DNA of 64,000 bases from Thunnus maccoyii (taxonomy: Eukaryota; Chordata; Actinopteri; Scombriformes; Scombridae). The notes below the pieces were generated by a model. That model was not told the DNA's origin, did no database searches, and saw only the letters and a list, made by a program, of their open reading frames with translations. The position numbers were made by a program, and so were the translations under genes. Every line of letters begins with the position of its first letter. The stretch's first letter is position 1. Shown one piece after another: positions 11,447 to 23,400 of this stretch. The stretch is from NCBI RefSeq assembly GCF_910596095.1, contig NC_056544.1:8789155-8853154 (forward strand), given 5' to 3'.

Positions 11447-11520
11447 GGACAAACATGACAGCCTCACAGACTTTATCAGAAGCAAATGTGCTTATTAACA
11501 TCATAATACATAAATCATCA

Positions 11521-11524
<4 letters not shown>

Positions 11525-11618
<94 letters not shown>
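11525..11618. repeat. (CA)47 microsatellite in the ints15 3' UTR
   Basis: An uninterrupted 94-base CA tract. In the minus-strand mRNA it is (UG)47 and starts only about 16 bases after the ints15 TAA stop. Open frames here encode Thr-His or Val-Cys repeats and are artefacts. Confidence 0.95.
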
Positions 11619-11619
<1 letters not shown>

Positions 11620-11634
11620 CTGCAGACATTTTCT

Positions 11635-14600
11635 TTAGTGGCTGGGTCGGAAAGGGAATGGTATCCCTGTCATGAAAGGCTGAGCGGGGTACTGGGGATG
11701 AGAGGAGGGATGGGAGGCTAGAGGTGTGTGTGGGGTGTGTGCAGGGTGTGTGGGGTGTGTGGGGTGTGTGGGGTGTGAGGCGATGGGGGAATGAGCAGCA
11801 TGCGGGCTGAAGGCCAGCGGAGGAGTGTGGATGTTGTTGTAGTACATCACTGGGCCCGACAACACCAGCTGGAGCAAGCTGTGACAACAAATACACAAAC
11901 ATGCAAACACAGAAAAAGAGGAAGAAGGGATACAAAATGTTAAGATGGAGAAAATCTCATATTCTGTACATGAGAGCAAAACTTGGAGAGTTGGAACACA
12001 TCCACAATTAGAAAATCCCAATCTAAACTACACTTACATTCAATTAGAGATGCTTCTGTAAGTGAGGGCTGCTTGGTTCTAGCTTACACTGGAATCAACT
12101 AGAGCTGCTACGATTAGTCCATTAATTGATCAGTCAAAAAGAAAATTAATTGGCAACTATTCTGATAATCAATTAATCTTTTTAGTAATTTTTAAGTCAA
12201 AATTTCAAATATCTGATGCTTCCAGATTCTTGATGTGAAAATCTGCTGCTTTTCTTGGTCTTTCTTGGTCATTGCAGTAATGGAATATTTTGGGGGTGTT
12301 TAACAGACAGAACACATTTATTGATGTCACCTTGCACTCTAGGATATTGCAATGCGCATTTTTCACTGTTTTCTTATGTTTTATAGATGAAACAATCAGC
12401 AGATTAATCGATAATCAAAATAATCATTACCTGCAGCCCTAGAATCAACAACTTCTGGCTTTGAAACTGGACTATAATTTTTAAACATGTCAATTTTAGC
12501 TGTGAAATACTGCAGAATTTGAATTAATTGTGTTTACAGTACCAGTCAAAAGTTCGGTCACACTTTCCCATTCACTTGAATGAGAAAGTGTGTCCAGACT
12601 TTTGACTGAAAACATTGCATAAATGAAAAGCAAACAAAAGTATGACAAATATGTGCATGACACTAACATCTCTTACAGACCGATGCTGTAAATATGTTGC
12701 TAGTTCTAACACTGATCCCACTGTGTTCACTATGCACCTGCAGGTTAAGGTTAATCTTGTTTTTAAAGACAACATAGCCTCAAAGCCTGCTCATCACTAC
12801 ATCAGAAATCAAGTTAATTCCATAAAATAAATTACAGTAATTAAATTTGTTTGAATTAAAGAGGCACGGTGTTGTTATAGATCTATTTCTCAGCTAGTAA
12901 GTTTGTTATACTTCAGTTCTGCACAACTCACTGTCCATAGACTTTAAACAGACACACCCATAGTGTAGAGTTTTACTCTCCACAGGGGGGGCATTGATTT
13001 TAACATGGTAAATTTATCATATTTTCTATATAGATAACCCTGAAGCTGAAGCTGTGCTTACCAACCTATTGTAGTGTTAAGTTCTGGATAAAAATTAGGT
13101 TACCACTGGAAACGTGCACCAAGTAAAGGGATTACTGGTTCTTACTTGTTGTGAGGGAGGCGGGAACAGATGGCTCTTAGGTCCTCTGTAGAGACAAGAC
13201 AACATATAATAAACGCTCACTGCATGATGAGTTCATATGACAAATGATCAAACCAATTGTTAATCAGCTACTTATTAGGGCATCACTTAAAGCTATGATC
13301 TTAAATGAGGTGGAGTTGCTGCAGATAGTTTCATGTGGTGAAAGTGCCTGTTTGTTATACGATACTTCCTCACAAAAATAGATTTAACAATCTGTCATTT
13401 AAATCGTACTTGGTTGGAAGAGAGCTTTGTAAGCTCTCATCAGTTGCATGAAATGTCCAGTCTCAGGCTGGTGAAGCCTTTGATCCAACCTACTACCTGG
13501 CAGAAGTCCTTCCTAAAATGTAAATCTGTTGTAATTTCTTTCCTCAATCCAATTTTCTGGCCTATACCTAACTTTTCATGCTCTTACCTCTCGAACAGAG
13601 CAGGGCTCCATTGGCCATGGCCACTTGCAGTGCCTGTGCCAGCCGGTCCAGAGCCAGCTGCGACAGTGCGTGTGTGTCAGCGGATGACATGTGTGTATGT
13701 TTGTCGGCCTGGTCCAACAGTCTGGAAAGGTCAGAAGTCAGAGTGGCCAAAGAATCCATCTGAAGCAGTGCCAGGCGACCGAAAAGCCCTTTCTCATTTA
13801 GTATGTTCGGCAGGAGCATGAAGACCTAGATGTGGCAGGAGATGGACGGCTGTATGTTAGAAGTTCACATATATGCATGCATGTAAATAAATGGATCTAA
13901 ACACACACACACACCTGTAGGACACTTAGATGGAGTGTAGAGAAAAGAGGTCCCACTTCTAGCTCACTCTCAGTGCTGCCATTTGTCAGCGCCTGCTTCT
14001 TGTCTCTCCTGTAGGCCAGCGGTGCTTTGACGCACCACCGCACCAAACCCCCTAACGGTGTGACATCAAGTGAGCTGATTGGCTGGCTGCCAGAGAGGGG
14101 CGTGTTCAGGAAGGTGATTAGGACAAGACGAGGGTCATCTTGGATCCATGACACAATCATCTGGAGAAGTTCTAGAGGAGGAGTGAGCTCCTCTAAAAAC
14201 ACACACATGTTAAAGTGACAGAACAGAATGTAAAAAAACTCCAATTCCATTCTATTTTAGCCATTTAGCAAAACAGTAGGCCAAGATCTTTTTCGTAATG
14301 ATCTGTTTAAATGTTGACATTATGCATTTCCCATTTTATGGGGGTCCCTGTCTTACAATTATCAAGTATTTTTGTATTATCCCACAAAAGTACCTGAGGT
14401 GAGGTCGTAGAGGGTGGTAACAGCAGTGATGAACTGGCAGCAGAAGCGTGGGCTGGCACTGTGGATGTTCTGCAAGGTGGGCACCGAGCCTGGCACCATA
14501 CTACAGTAATCGTCTACTAGCACCTGCGCCAGGCGCACGCAGTACACACGGTGAGTTCTCTGCCAGACACAAACACAACCAGAGGTATCAGAATCAGTAC

Positions 14601-15655
14601 ACACACAAACACACACACACTAAGGAGTTCAAATAGAACATACACAAAGGCAATCAATCAGGAGTGGCCAAAATATTCTCACACCAGACGTCTAAAACAA
14701 ATTGAGTAAATAAGAATAAGAATAAGAACAATAACAACTTATTTGTATAGCACTTTTCTTAAAACAAAGTTTACAAAGTGCTTTACATGCAATAAAAACC
14801 AAGTAGAAAAAAATAGAGTTATAAATAGAGCTATATAGTAGAGAATAAGAATAATAAAAACAATAATAGTATTAATAAAAATAGGAATAAAAGGTCATCC
14901 AAGAGATAAAGAAAAACCCAAACAAACAAAAACCCCAAACAAACAATTAACAACAGATGGAATGGAAAAAACACAAAGACCTCTCGCTGGCATCACAGTC
15001 CCGAATGGCAGTACATAAGAAGTGGATTCACATGAAAGCCTGTCTATATAAGTGTGTTTTGAAAGGAATTAAAAGATTAAACTGATTTAGTGAAGGAATG
15101 AAAGGTATGAGACGTACGTATGTGCACCTGTGTGGGAAAGCTCACCTGTAACCAGGTAGCAGCACATTCCAAGATAGGAACTCTGCCCACAGCGATTGCC
15201 ATGGAGACCAGCTTGCCCAGCAGTCCCATGCGGCTTTCATCTGCCTGGTTGCCTTGGAGACTGAAGAGGGCAGAGAACATCAGTTGACGGACAGTATCAC
15301 GACTCTGCTCCTGGAAACAGCTGCACATGATCTCCAGCAGCTGCAGCTCCTGGAGGGCACTCATTCTCTGAAAGAAAAGCACATTTCATTGACGGTCTGC
15401 ATTTCTGTGTCTGTGTACTGTGTATTGGTGTACATGCTTGTACACAGGGTTGTAGCTTACCCTGGCCGGGGTGTTTCTGTCCTTTGGTGCGTGCAGGATG
15501 AACTCCTCCACCAGCTCTAGGGTTTTAGAGTCAACCTGAGGAGGTTGCCTCCCCGACTGCACCAGGTTACAGATGTAGATGTCCAGGTGGTACAGCAGCT
15601 CCTTGGCTGCACTCAGCACATCGCGAGGCAGCAAAGACTGACGAATGTCACCCAT
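11635..15655 (-). CDS. ints15: Integrator complex subunit 15 (C7orf26 homologue)
   Basis: Nuclear protein of the Integrator complex, which cleaves and terminates snRNA and paused Pol II transcripts; known work places INTS15 with the INTS10/13/14 arm. Seven coding exons, minus strand: 15461-15655, 15146-15367, 14394-14559, 13915-14192, 13588-13825, 13146-13185, 11635-11878. Together they make 1383 bases, 460 residues (human about 449), with every phase joining. It starts MGDIRQSLLPRD, close to the human N-terminus. Other matching segments are LQELQLLEIMCSCFQEQ, CVRLAQVLVDDYCSMVPGS, SPRFCCQFIT, LGGLVRWCVKAPLAYRR and LDRLAQALQVAMANGALLC. The end is PFRPSH. The Pro/His-rich tail (from about residue 380) carries extra HPT repeats. 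A 5' UTR intron is likely, with its acceptor just upstream of the ATG and donor at 16313-16314. It lies head-to-head with rgs11. Confidence 0.95.
12099..12442. repeat. hAT-like non-autonomous DNA element, copy B
   Basis: Starts ctagagctgctacgattagt and ends ctgcagccctag, so the termini are inverted. Inner segments are rich in TTAATTGATCAG and AGATTAATCGATAATC. Same family as 1939-2229 and 62993-63322. It sits in the last intron of ints15. Confidence 0.7.
12537..12608. repeat. 72-base palindromic Tc1-like MITE
   Basis: Near-perfect hairpin. The left arm cagtcaaaagttcggtcaca mirrors the right arm, which ends tgtgtccagacttttgactg. The CAGTCAAAAG..GGACACACTTTCTCATT arms are a well-known teleost palindrome usually assigned to Tc1/mariner-derived elements. 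A half copy lies at 31531-31588. It is intronic in ints15. Confidence 0.75.
14705..14900. repeat. LINE-tail-like repeat and AAT-rich run
   Basis: Contains aacttatttgtatagcacttttc and acaaagtgctttacatgcaataaaa, a phrase common in fish retroposon tails. An A/T-rich (AATA)n stretch follows. Intronic in ints15. Similar phrases recur near 24370, 33280 and 40390. Confidence 0.5.
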
Positions 15656-15870
15656 CACCACCTGACGGAGGGCCATACAAAATGTGATACATTTCAATTC
15701 TTCATTATAAATGCCAAGAGTGACATGTTATTGATTAGGTGTATGTGTTAACGTTACGTGTAAGATGAATGATTGTGAAAATACTTGGAAATATGAATAT
15801 ACATGTGTCTTATGTTTTGTGTATGTGAATGTATCAATGTTTTACGTTAGCCTGACACCATCCTAGGTCT

Positions 15871-15878
<8 letters not shown>

Positions 15879-15928
<50 letters not shown>
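15879..15928. repeat. (GT)n microsatellite
   Basis: About 25 GT units in the 5' UTR intron of ints15. Confidence 0.95.
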
Positions 15929-15936
<8 letters not shown>

Positions 15937-16314
15937 AGAGACTGTAAGCAAACCTCGTGGTGGAAAGCATGAAATTAAATAAAGATAATTATTTAAAAAA
16001 AATGTTTTTAAAAAGAGTGACATGTTATTGTTAGTTTCCCAGTTGGTGATTTCACCGTTAAACAATTGTGATTATATTGTTTTAAGTAGTTTGTATGTGT
16101 CTTATATGCTGCTAAGGAATAAACTACGGTAAACTATCCTAAATACATCTAACTATCGTTAGATATGATACAACAGTGCACAGATTCCCTGCTAAAGCTA
16201 GTGCTAGCAAGGTCAGCTAAAAAGACAGTTTTCTACTCTGCAAAAAAATCTCACATGCGTTGAATGTGACCATGCCATCCTCAAGAAAACACATGTATTA
16301 AATTAAGCTCTTAC

Positions 16315-17401
16315 CTTTGCAAAAATCTCTTAATTTATTTAATAATTTTAAATTACGCGATGAGGCTAGTGACTAGCCTCAAAACGACGACGGAACCACT
16401 TCCTGCTACTACGGAAGCCCATGTGGGGAAAAACTGCTGCCATTGGAGTTTTGCGTTATAAGGACTTCTTTCATTGTTCGCTACGTATTTATACAGTCGG
16501 TACATAACGAATTCAAAAACTGTAACTTTGTTAGTTATTTTACTTAACAATGACCTTAAGTCTTTCAAAAATGAAAAAAAAAAAAAAACAATTTTCACTT
16601 TCTCACAGAATTATGAGAAGTCAGTGTTTAGTGTAGATACTTTTGTTTTATGCTGCATATTCGTTGGATATGTTTAGCTATAATACGCTACCACATTTTA
16701 GCTTACAAAGAAGTTATTTGACAGACTTTCTCACTATGTCAAATGACATAAAATGAATTTTTATTTAGGCTATTTATTTTTATGGGGGCTTCTGTTGTAA
16801 AATGTACTGTATTGTAAGATGGTCTATTTTACCTTCGAGATTGTCAAAATTATATCACACAGAACTACGTAATAGGAAAAACTATTCATTATTTACGTTT
16901 TATATTAGGCCTCAGGGTAGCCAATGAAAATATACTCTCGGTAAATATCAGTGTTGGAGAGAGTATATGTATATGTGTAACTTTAAGTGATACCGTGGTA
17001 TTATTGTCTTTTTTATCATTTCAAATGTCCTATTCAACTGTGAGTTTGTAGACATTATCACATTTTACACCTCTCATTTGATTGCCTGGTTAGATTTTTG
17101 AGAATTTGTTGCTATTTGTGATTGTTTTTTTCAATGGGCTTATCACTTATATATTAGTGGCAGACACAAACACGTATAGACATACTGTTGTTTTCGCTTG
17201 TGTACACTATATATTATACTGAAAATCACTTTGCTATACTGTAATCCCTTCTAATCTACACAGTGGCGCGCCTGCCAGGCACCGGACCGCTTGATGGGGG
17301 GGAAAAAAGGAAACAGCAGTGCACTCTCTGCTGCGCGCTCCCGGCAGCGCGTCAGTCTTGCACTTTACCGTCCCGTCGAGTGATCCCAAGCAGCCCGCAA
17401 G
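16315..17401. promoter_or_regulatory. head-to-head ints15 / rgs11 promoter region
   Basis: The minus-strand donor GCAAAG|GTAAGAG (GT at 16313-16314) marks the end of a non-coding first exon of ints15, starting around 16400-16440. That area holds ETS-like CGGAAG/CTTCCT sites. The divergent rgs11 start codon is at 17402, preceded by a GC-rich leader (about 17260-17401) with GGCGCGCC, GCGCGCTCCCGG and CAGCGCGTC. The roughly 0.8 kb between is AT-rich and gene-free. No obvious TATA box was chosen for either gene. Confidence 0.5.
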
Positions 17402-20400
17402 ATGACCATCAACACCCTGGCTAAAGGAGGCTGGCACCGGGAGCAAATGACATGCTTTCGAAAGGTAAGACTGTATTTTTCTGTCTTCTTTGATTTTGTT
17501 ATGTGAGATATGATAGACATAACCCTGTATAAATCAGAAAAGATCCAGCACATTTGAACCGGTTCCAGGAAGAAAACAAGTTATGAAATTATGGTAAATG
17601 TATTGTGTGCCTTATTGTTTCTCAGAATTTCTGACTCGTAATTCCTGTTTTTCTATATTGTGTATATTTATTGTGTGTTCATGTGTGCGTGTGCATCACT
17701 GTGTGTGACTGCATGTGTGTTTGTAACCCCCCCCCCCCCCCTCTCGACAGATGGAGAGAGTGATTGTGGCCATGCAGGATCCTGACATGGGCATGAAGAT
17801 GAGAAACCAGAGACTTCTCATCACTGTCATTCCACACGCAATGACAGGTGAGTGTCTTTAATGTCAGTGTGCATTAGCATCTGTGTATGCAAGTGTGGAC
17901 GTGCACATTGCAGTTTGTGTTTGTCCCTGTGGTCATGCATAATGCAGCAGTGAATTTTGGAGAATATTGTGTACTTTGCAGAGTAGAGGGAGGAAGTTTG
18001 TCATCTTTTCTTGTCTCCTCTCTCTCTGTCTCTTTCTGCAGGCCGTGATATTATTGATTGGTTGATCCAGAAATACAGCATATGTGAGGAGGGCAAGTAA
18101 ATATTAATACATACATGGTGCATGCTCAAGTATTTTAGAGGCTCTGATGTGGTTCCCTGTTTCAGTTTGACTGGCTTGTTGTGTGTCGTTGCTAGAGTGT
18201 TGCCAGGATATGGTGTTTTCTCTCAAGCTGATGTGGTGTTAGTGATGTATAAGTGTATTGTGGGGGTTGCTGTTTCCAGTAAACAGGACTGGGGTGAGCC
18301 CCTGAGGACTGAAGTTTGATTAACTCACCTGATGATCTGGGTTTGATTAGTGTCCCTTTGGAGGTTTTCACCTCAGGAGACCTCACCATGCCTGAACTAA
18401 ATTAGAGGTTGGAAAAAAGTAGTCTGCTGGTCCCTTTTGCCTCTGAGTAGACTAAAGGAGGAAAGAGAGGAGTCAGTTGGCAAGGGAGAGAGAGAGTGGT
18501 AAGAGCTGATTAAAATGCATTACGCAGCCTTTTTTTTTTTGGTAGCTGTCAGTCACAAAAGTAGGGCTCTCTAACAAATGAGGAGAGACTGAAGATTGAT
18601 GATCCATTTCATCACTGGAACAAAGCATTGATTTGAGAGAGATGGCTGACAGAGTGCAGGTTTTTGATTAATAAAAAAAAAAAAGACGGTCACAAATTAG
18701 GCCAACAACATTTTATACTCATTTTATTCCTTGTCGCCAATTAATGTTATTTAGTTTCCACATTTAGTTTGTTCAGCTTGAGAGTTTCATCCTTAATGAA
18801 CATCATACATATCTTTTTCATGTGCCATCAAACATGTTGCAGAGATTAATAAAAAATTCGAATTCTAACTCAATATAGCTTGTCATTTACCACTTATTTA
18901 AGGTGTCTTAAAGGTGTCTTTGTAAAACACTTTGTAACCTCTTTATTTGAATAAAGTTATTATTATTATTTTTATTATTATTATTGTTATAGCACATAAA
19001 GACTCATTGGAAACTTAAATATATGTGAGTTTGATTAAAAAGCATTGTTGACTTAGTTTAGGTGCTTACTCTCCATACACCCCTGATTAATTTGAGACAA
19101 ACTGAGAGAGAGTTCTGTACTAAGTTTGGTACTTCTTCCTCTGTGGTGTTGAACAGAGGCTCTGCACCTTGGTGACATGCTGGTGAGATACGGGTATATT
19201 TATCCACTCAAGGAGCCGAGATCCCTTATGCTGCGTCCCGATGAGTCGCCCTATCGCTTCCAGGTAAAACAATAGTCCCTTCCACTTAATTCTCCCTGCT
19301 CATAAAAACCCACCACTCCTCCATCTACTTTTGACTAAACCTTCACCTTCTCTCTATCCCTGTCTGTCTCCCTCTCTCTCTCCATTAGCCTGCTTTCTAA
19401 TCCTCCATCCATCTGCCACTCTCTAACACCACTTTTTCATCGCCCGCTTCGCCATAAATCTCTAAATGTCAGAAATGTTAAAAGATGTCACTTATTTCTC
19501 TCAGACTCCTTACTTCTGGACCAGTACCCGATGGCCTGCCTCAGAGCTGGACTATGGTGAGACAAAGCTCAATGTAAACTGAAGGGGTAAAAGGGCATCT
19601 GAGGGGGTGAAGGGAAATTCATTAATTGTGAGGGAAAACAAGCATTTTTTTACCCATAATTGTGAACAAGAAACCTTCCACTTAAAATATATTTAAAGGA
19701 ACTTCAACCAAAACAACCACATTATTTCAGGGCTCAGATTTATTTAGCTCTGTTTAATTTTTGTTTTTGTTCTTTGTATTTTACTCCTCAAATCCCAACA
19801 GCGATCTACTTGGCCAAAAAGAACATAAGAAAGCAAGGAGAACTGATGGAATATGAAAAGGTGAGGAAAGAGTGTGTGTGTGTGTTATGAATTATGCAGT
19901 AGTAAGTCAGAGTTAACGGGCCTTTGTCATCATTACTTTTCTAAAAGCTAGTCCCCTTTTCTCCCTGTATTTCCTCTCTTCTTCTTCTTCTTCTTCTTCT
20001 TCTTCTTCTTCTTCTTCTTCTTCTTCTTCTTCTTCTTCATCTTCTTCTTCTTCTTCTTCTACTTGTCCTTATTTCCTCTTCCTTTTTAGGAGAGGTACAG
20101 TGTGTTGCACAAAAGGATCAACCACACCTGGGACTTTGTTGTGATGCAAGCCAGAGAGCAACTCAGGTGCACTCACATGTACACATGCACATACACACAC
20201 TGACTCACACATGCACAAACACACAAACTCACAGTGTGATTTATGTTTAGAGCATCCAAACAGAGGCGAAAGGCTGACCGCATTGTTCTAGAATGTCAGG
20301 AGCAGGCTTATTGGCTCATCAACAGATCTCCGGTACGTCCACTCTTATTGTTCCATACTGTACTCTATAACGTGTAACTACTCTATACTATACTATACTA

Positions 20401-23400
20401 TACTATACTATGCTATGCTATACTATACTATGCTATGCTATGCAATCCTATACTATACTATACTATACTATACTGTACTATGCTATGCTATGCTATGCTA
20501 TCCCATGCTATACTATACTATACTATACTGTACTGTATTGTACTATACTATACTATACTATACTATACTATGCTATGCTATACTATACTATACTATACTA
20601 TGCTATGCAATCCTATACTATACTATACTATACTATACTATACTATACTATACTATACTATACTATACTATACTATGCTATGCTATACTATACTATGCTA
20701 TGCTATGCAATCCTATACTATACTATACTATACTATACTATACTATACTATACTATACTATACTATACTATACTATACTATACTATAATATACTATACTG
20801 TACTATGCTATGCTATGCTATGCTATACTATCCCATGCTATACTATACTATACTATACTATACTATACTATACTATACTATACTATACTATACTATACTA
20901 CACTATACTACACTGTCCTATACTGTCCTATATTATTATATTTGCTAAACTGCCCTATACTATACTATACTATACTATACTATACTATACTATACTATAC
21001 TATACTATACTACACTGTCCTATACATAATATATTATACTATACACTATATAAAACAGTCCCAGGTCCCACTAATGTTCAGCCACAGTCCCTTCTGCCTC
21101 CTACATGAAATATTCAACCCATCTGGTAAAAGCCTCAGCTGACAACTGGAGAAACATAGAGAAATAGAGAGAGAGGAAGACAAACAGGGAGAGAGAGAGA
21201 GAAATAAAAGCATCATATTCCACATTACTATGTGTTACCTAAATAACACAGCAGTTCATCTGACAAATTTCTCTCTTTTGATCATTTCAAGAGGGGATCA
21301 AGAGGGGTATGATGGGTTTTGGGGAAGGAAAGGAGAAAGGGGATGATGGGAAGTGTAAAGGTATTGTGGGGAAGTTTGGGGGGGGGGGGGAAGCAGAGGA
21401 CAACAGTTTGGAAGAGGGACTCCATCTTGTCCTGCCCTCATGAATTAGGGACGAGGGCATGGAGAAAAAGAAAGAGAAACCTGGGAATAAAAGTCAGAGC
21501 TAGTGGAGTGGAAAATTCAAGGAAGGATAAGTGCTCACTCACACGCATCTGCGCATAAGAGACACACACGCATGCACACACACGCTCAGTGACAGGCATA
21601 CTGCAGTTCATTTGTTATTGGTGTACAGATGTGTGTTTATTTCTTTCAGCCTGGGGGGCATAATGTGCTGGACATGGGTCTAGAGAGAAATAATAACCCC
21701 AACTTACGAGTCACACTGGTCAGTGACATCATCACATTTCTTTACTTCCTGTTTTATATTCCCTTCTGAAAAACCTAATGTGATAACACGTCTGCTATCT
21801 ATCTCTTCCTTCCCTGTTATTGCTTCTTATCTTTCTTGCTGCTGGGATTGTTTCAAAGTAAGTGTCCAAGTAAGCTGCACTATACTATGGACAATTACAT
21901 TAAAGTCATATTATGATCCTAAATGGACGTTGAGAATTTGAAGCCCTGACATGGTCGTGGTTGGAAGCCATATTCTTGTTCTACATTCAATTCTCTCCCA
22001 ATTTAATATCTGCTATGTTATGACCAATATTTAAATTCATACTGTATATTGCTAAGTTGTCAGCATGTATCTTGCCTTCATATTTAAAAGCCATAGTTTG
22101 CATGGGTCAACACATATAGACACATGCTGGCTCCTACTATTGTTGTCACTGTATAAATGTGTAATGCAGCCAGTGTGTGACCTAACATGAGGACATGGTG
22201 TTTCTCTTAACAGAACTAGAACAGTGACTACTACAAAAGAGAGGTAAACATCATGTATATTTTACGCTTCCTAACTTTAAGTACATTAAGTGTATATTAT
22301 AGCTTACTTTGAGTGTGTGTGTACATTTGTTTGTGTGCTTTCAGATTGAAACCTGTAGAAGGGCCCTCGGAAGAAACCGTGTGAAGTCATCCATCTGTCT
22401 AGAATGGTGTGTGTCAGTTTGATGAACGTGCATACACAGACACACTTGTACGCACCCATGAACACATACACATAAGGTCTAATGGATGTGATGCTGCCTG
22501 AACTGAACTCTACATCTTTAGCACACACATGCACACACATGCACATAAGGCTTAGTGCTCCCACTATAAGAGCCACTAATGGATGCTTCCTGAGGCAAGT
22601 TGGAATTAGTGGCCATTAACTCTTATGATCTGCAGCACTAATACAATAATACTGTTTCTCTGTGTGTGCGTGTGTTCTTATGTGTGTGCGTGCCTCTGCA
22701 TTTGTGCGTGGATGTGCAGTTTTGTGAAATACAGCGAGCAGTACCAGAGCCATGATCCCATTATGCAAGGCTGTCTTCCCAGTAACCCCTGGATCTCTGA
22801 TGACACTGCCCATTGGACAATGAATACAGAATCGTAAGAGAATACACACATTCACACAAGATACACACACATAGATCATGACAAACTTAAACTACAGTCT
22901 ACTGTAGTAGTCCACACAGTCAAAACATTCATTTAACTTTGCTGGTTTAAGCTTTTGCTGTATCTCTTAACAGGTCAGGTCATTTTTAGTTCATAGTTAT
23001 CACACTAGATTGCTTTAAGTATGCCTGTGTGTCTATATCTACCTCCCTGTTTTTGTGTGTGTGTAAACAGGGTTCCTACTCCAACGCGTCTTCGAGTGGA
23101 GCGCTGGAGCTTCAGCTTCATGGAGCTTCTCAATGACACCTTGGGGAGGCGGGAGTTCATGACCTACCTAGAGAAAGAATTTAGTGGTGAGAAAGAGTAA
23201 CAGAAATGTTGGTTTATATTCAATACTTTGAATAATTTACTTTTAAAATAACATCATCTTCCACAACATTTTAACTGAAACATATTTTTATTGAGCAGCT
23301 TCCTTCACATAGCCTACAGATCAGATCCTGTTATGTTATTTTTATGTGTTATAAAAATATCCATTAACATTCAGTCAGTGAGTGAACAAAACTCTACAGC

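Noticed and set aside
11455-11935. Open frames with Thr-His or Val-Cys runs
   Set aside because: Produced by the CA/GT microsatellite in the ints15 3' UTR; only the ints15 frame has exon structure.
20410-21142. Overlapping open frames of 110-232 codons with LYYTI repeats
   Set aside because: They are translations of the TATAC pentanucleotide array, open in all forward frames because the unit lacks stops. No start context or homology.
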